Shown here piece after piece: positions 5,481-6,778 of a DNA stretch of 6,778 nucleotides. The DNA comes from Synechococcales cyanobacterium PMM_0002 (GTDB lineage: Bacteria; Cyanobacteriota; Cyanobacteriia; Elainellales; Elainellaceae): the NCBI GenBank assembly GCA_949127925.1, contig CASBQX010000028.1, positions 1-6,778 on the forward strand, written 5' to 3'. The notes under the pieces were generated by a model that had not been told where the DNA came from, did no database searches, and saw nothing but the letters and a program-made list of their open reading frames with translations. Made by a program: the position numbers and the translations under genes. Within the stretch, counting starts at the first letter, position 1. Every line of letters starts with the position of its first letter.

Positions 5481-6713
5481 ATGGGCTTACTCAATCGAGT
5501 GCTGATTATTGTGGAAAATTTACCCGTCCCCTTTGACCGACGGGTATGGATGGAAGCCACTACCCTGCAAAAAGCCGGGTATCAAGTATCGGTAATCTGT
5601 CCAACAGGCAATGGCTTCGAGGACGAGTACGAGGTGATTGAAGGAGTCCATATTTATCGCCACCCCTTACCCACTGAAGTCAGTTCAGTGACTGGATATC
5701 TGAGAGAGTATAGTTGGGCGGTAAATTGGGAATTTCGCCTAGCCCAGAGGGTTTGGAAAGAACGCGGGTTTGATATTGTTCACATTTGCAATCCGCCAGA
5801 CTTGCTCTTTCTAGTAGCGGCCTGGTACAAGCTATTTCACGGCGTCAAGGTAATTTTTGATCATCATGATCTTAGCCCCGAAATGTATGAGGCCAAGTAT
5901 CAGCGCCACGATATTTTTTACCATGGTCTCCGCCTAGCGGAACGGCTAACGTACCTGACAGCCGATCTGGCGATCGCCACCAACGAATCGCACCGCACCG
6001 TTGCCCTCACGCGTGGACACAAACAGCCCGAGGAAGTATTCATCGTCCGCAGTGGCCCCGACCTCTCGCGGTTTCGCATGATGACCCCCAACCCCATCTA
6101 CCGCAACAACCGCACCTATTTGGTTGGATACGCCGGGGTGATGGGTGAGCCAGAAGGAATAGATTATTTGCTCAAAGCGATTCAATACATTGTCTACGAG
6201 AAGCAGCGCCAAGATAGCCACTTCATGCTGATTGGCAGTGGCCCTGTCATCGAAAAGCTAAAAGCGTTGTCTCAAGAGCTAAAAATTACAGACTTTGTTG
6301 AATTTACTGGGTTTCAAACAGGTGACGCATTCTTAGAGCGACTCTCTAGCTGTGACATGTGTGTAGAGCCATCTCCCACCTCTTCATATAATGAAAACTG
6401 CACCATGAACAAAATTCTGGAGTACATGGCGATGGCTAAACCCATTGTGCAGTTTGACTTACGTGAAGGACGGCGATCGGCTGAAGCTGCATCGGTCTAC
6501 GCTAAACCTAACGATTTCCTAGAATTCGCCGACAAAATTCTGGCCATGCTGGACGCCCCCGCCGAACAACGCGAACAAATGGGACGCGACGGACGGCGGC
6601 GGATGGAAGACATGCTGGAATGGAGGCACCAGGCACCTAAATTGCTAGCAGCCTATGAGGCTCTCCAAACCAAAGGCGTCGTCTCCTCGGCAGTGTTTGG
6701 AGGTTCTCGCTAA
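5481..6713 (+). CDS. Family-4 glycosyltransferase (GT-B fold)
   Basis: This 410-aa enzyme is expected to transfer a sugar from a nucleotide-sugar donor with retention of configuration, most likely in building a surface or extracellular polysaccharide. The N-terminal Rossmann domain (about 1-190) opens with RVLIIVENLPVPFDRRVW and contains a DHHDLSPEMYEAKY stretch (127-140). The C-terminal domain (about 210-380) starts with GYAGVMGEPEGIDYLLKA (216-233) and carries the donor-site region NENCTMNKILEYMAMAKPIV (304-323). E314 corresponds to the second glutamate of the GT4 EX7E motif, while the first position is N306; this resembles a WbuB-like subgroup as I remember it. There is no signal peptide or membrane segment, so it is cytosolic or peripheral at the inner membrane. 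It has its own ribosome binding site and a 315-bp upstream region. The acceptor and sugar cannot be told. Downstream genes are outside the window, so membership of a polysaccharide cluster is unproven. Confidence 0.9.
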   Translation: MGLLNRVLIIVENLPVPFDRRVWMEATTLQKAGYQVSVICPTGNGFEDEYEVIEGVHIYRHPLPTEVSSVTGYLREYSWAVNWEFRLAQRVWKERGFDIVHICNPPDLLFLVAAWYKLFHGVKVIFDHHDLSPEMYEAKYQRHDIFYHGLRLAERLTYLTADLAIATNESHRTVALTRGHKQPEEVFIVRSGPDLSRFRMMTPNPIYRNNRTYLVGYAGVMGEPEGIDYLLKAIQYIVYEKQRQDSHFMLIGSGPVIEKLKALSQELKITDFVEFTGFQTGDAFLERLSSCDMCVEPSPTSSYNENCTMNKILEYMAMAKPIVQFDLREGRRSAEAASVYAKPNDFLEFADKILAMLDAPAEQREQMGRDGRRRMEDMLEWRHQAPKLLAAYEALQTKGVVSSAVFGGSR

Positions 6714-6778
6714 CGGTACCGCTCTTTTCCTGTGATCTGATCAACGATTGCTATTACCCAGGCTTCTGTGCGACCGGA

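Noticed and set aside
6714..6778. Start of another gene or a terminator after the glycosyltransferase
   Set aside because: The 65 bp hold no start codon with a ribosome binding site and no clear stem-loop.

Overview
The window reads as chromosomal DNA of a cyanobacterium. The palindrome GCGATCGC (HIP1, the hallmark octamer of many cyanobacterial genomes) occurs nine times (starting at 21, 994, 1742, 2584, 2822, 4734, 5038, 5116 and 5970), and all nine copies lie inside coding sequence. The protein families and the spacer repeats also fit a cyanobacterium. I cannot name the genus.

Layout, all genes on the + strand: (1) the C-terminal half or more of a phosphoketolase, entering from the left edge and ending at 1346; (2) a 220-bp spacer with short direct repeats and a 16-bp tandem duplication just before the next ribosome binding site; (3) a complete glycogen phosphorylase (1567-4098); (4) a 428-bp spacer holding a small non-coding foldback element (MITE, 4167-4329) that appears to have inserted into the loop of an older 20-bp-arm palindrome (4146-4360); (5) a 212-aa histidine phosphatase / phosphoglycerate mutase-like protein (4527-5165); (6) a 315-bp spacer with plausible promoter elements, small palindromes and three 8-bp repeats on an 11-bp period; (7) a complete family-4 glycosyltransferase (5481-6713); (8) 65 bp of tail with nothing recognisable.

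Functional reading: glycogen phosphorylase releases glucose-1-phosphate from glycogen, and phosphoketolase can split sugar phosphates derived from it into acetyl phosphate. The first two genes therefore make sense as a reserve-mobilisation pair (night or energy-stress metabolism), although the 220-bp spacer and the good ribosome binding site allow separate transcription. The phosphatase and the glycosyltransferase have no proven link to that pair. The glycosyltransferase looks like a surface or extracellular polysaccharide enzyme and has its own upstream control region.

I see no unknown multi-gene system here: the genes belong to well-known families. The parts that repay a second look are in the spacers: the nested MITE-in-palindrome, the tandem repeat in the glgP leader, and the Pho-box-like repeat array ahead of the glycosyltransferase.
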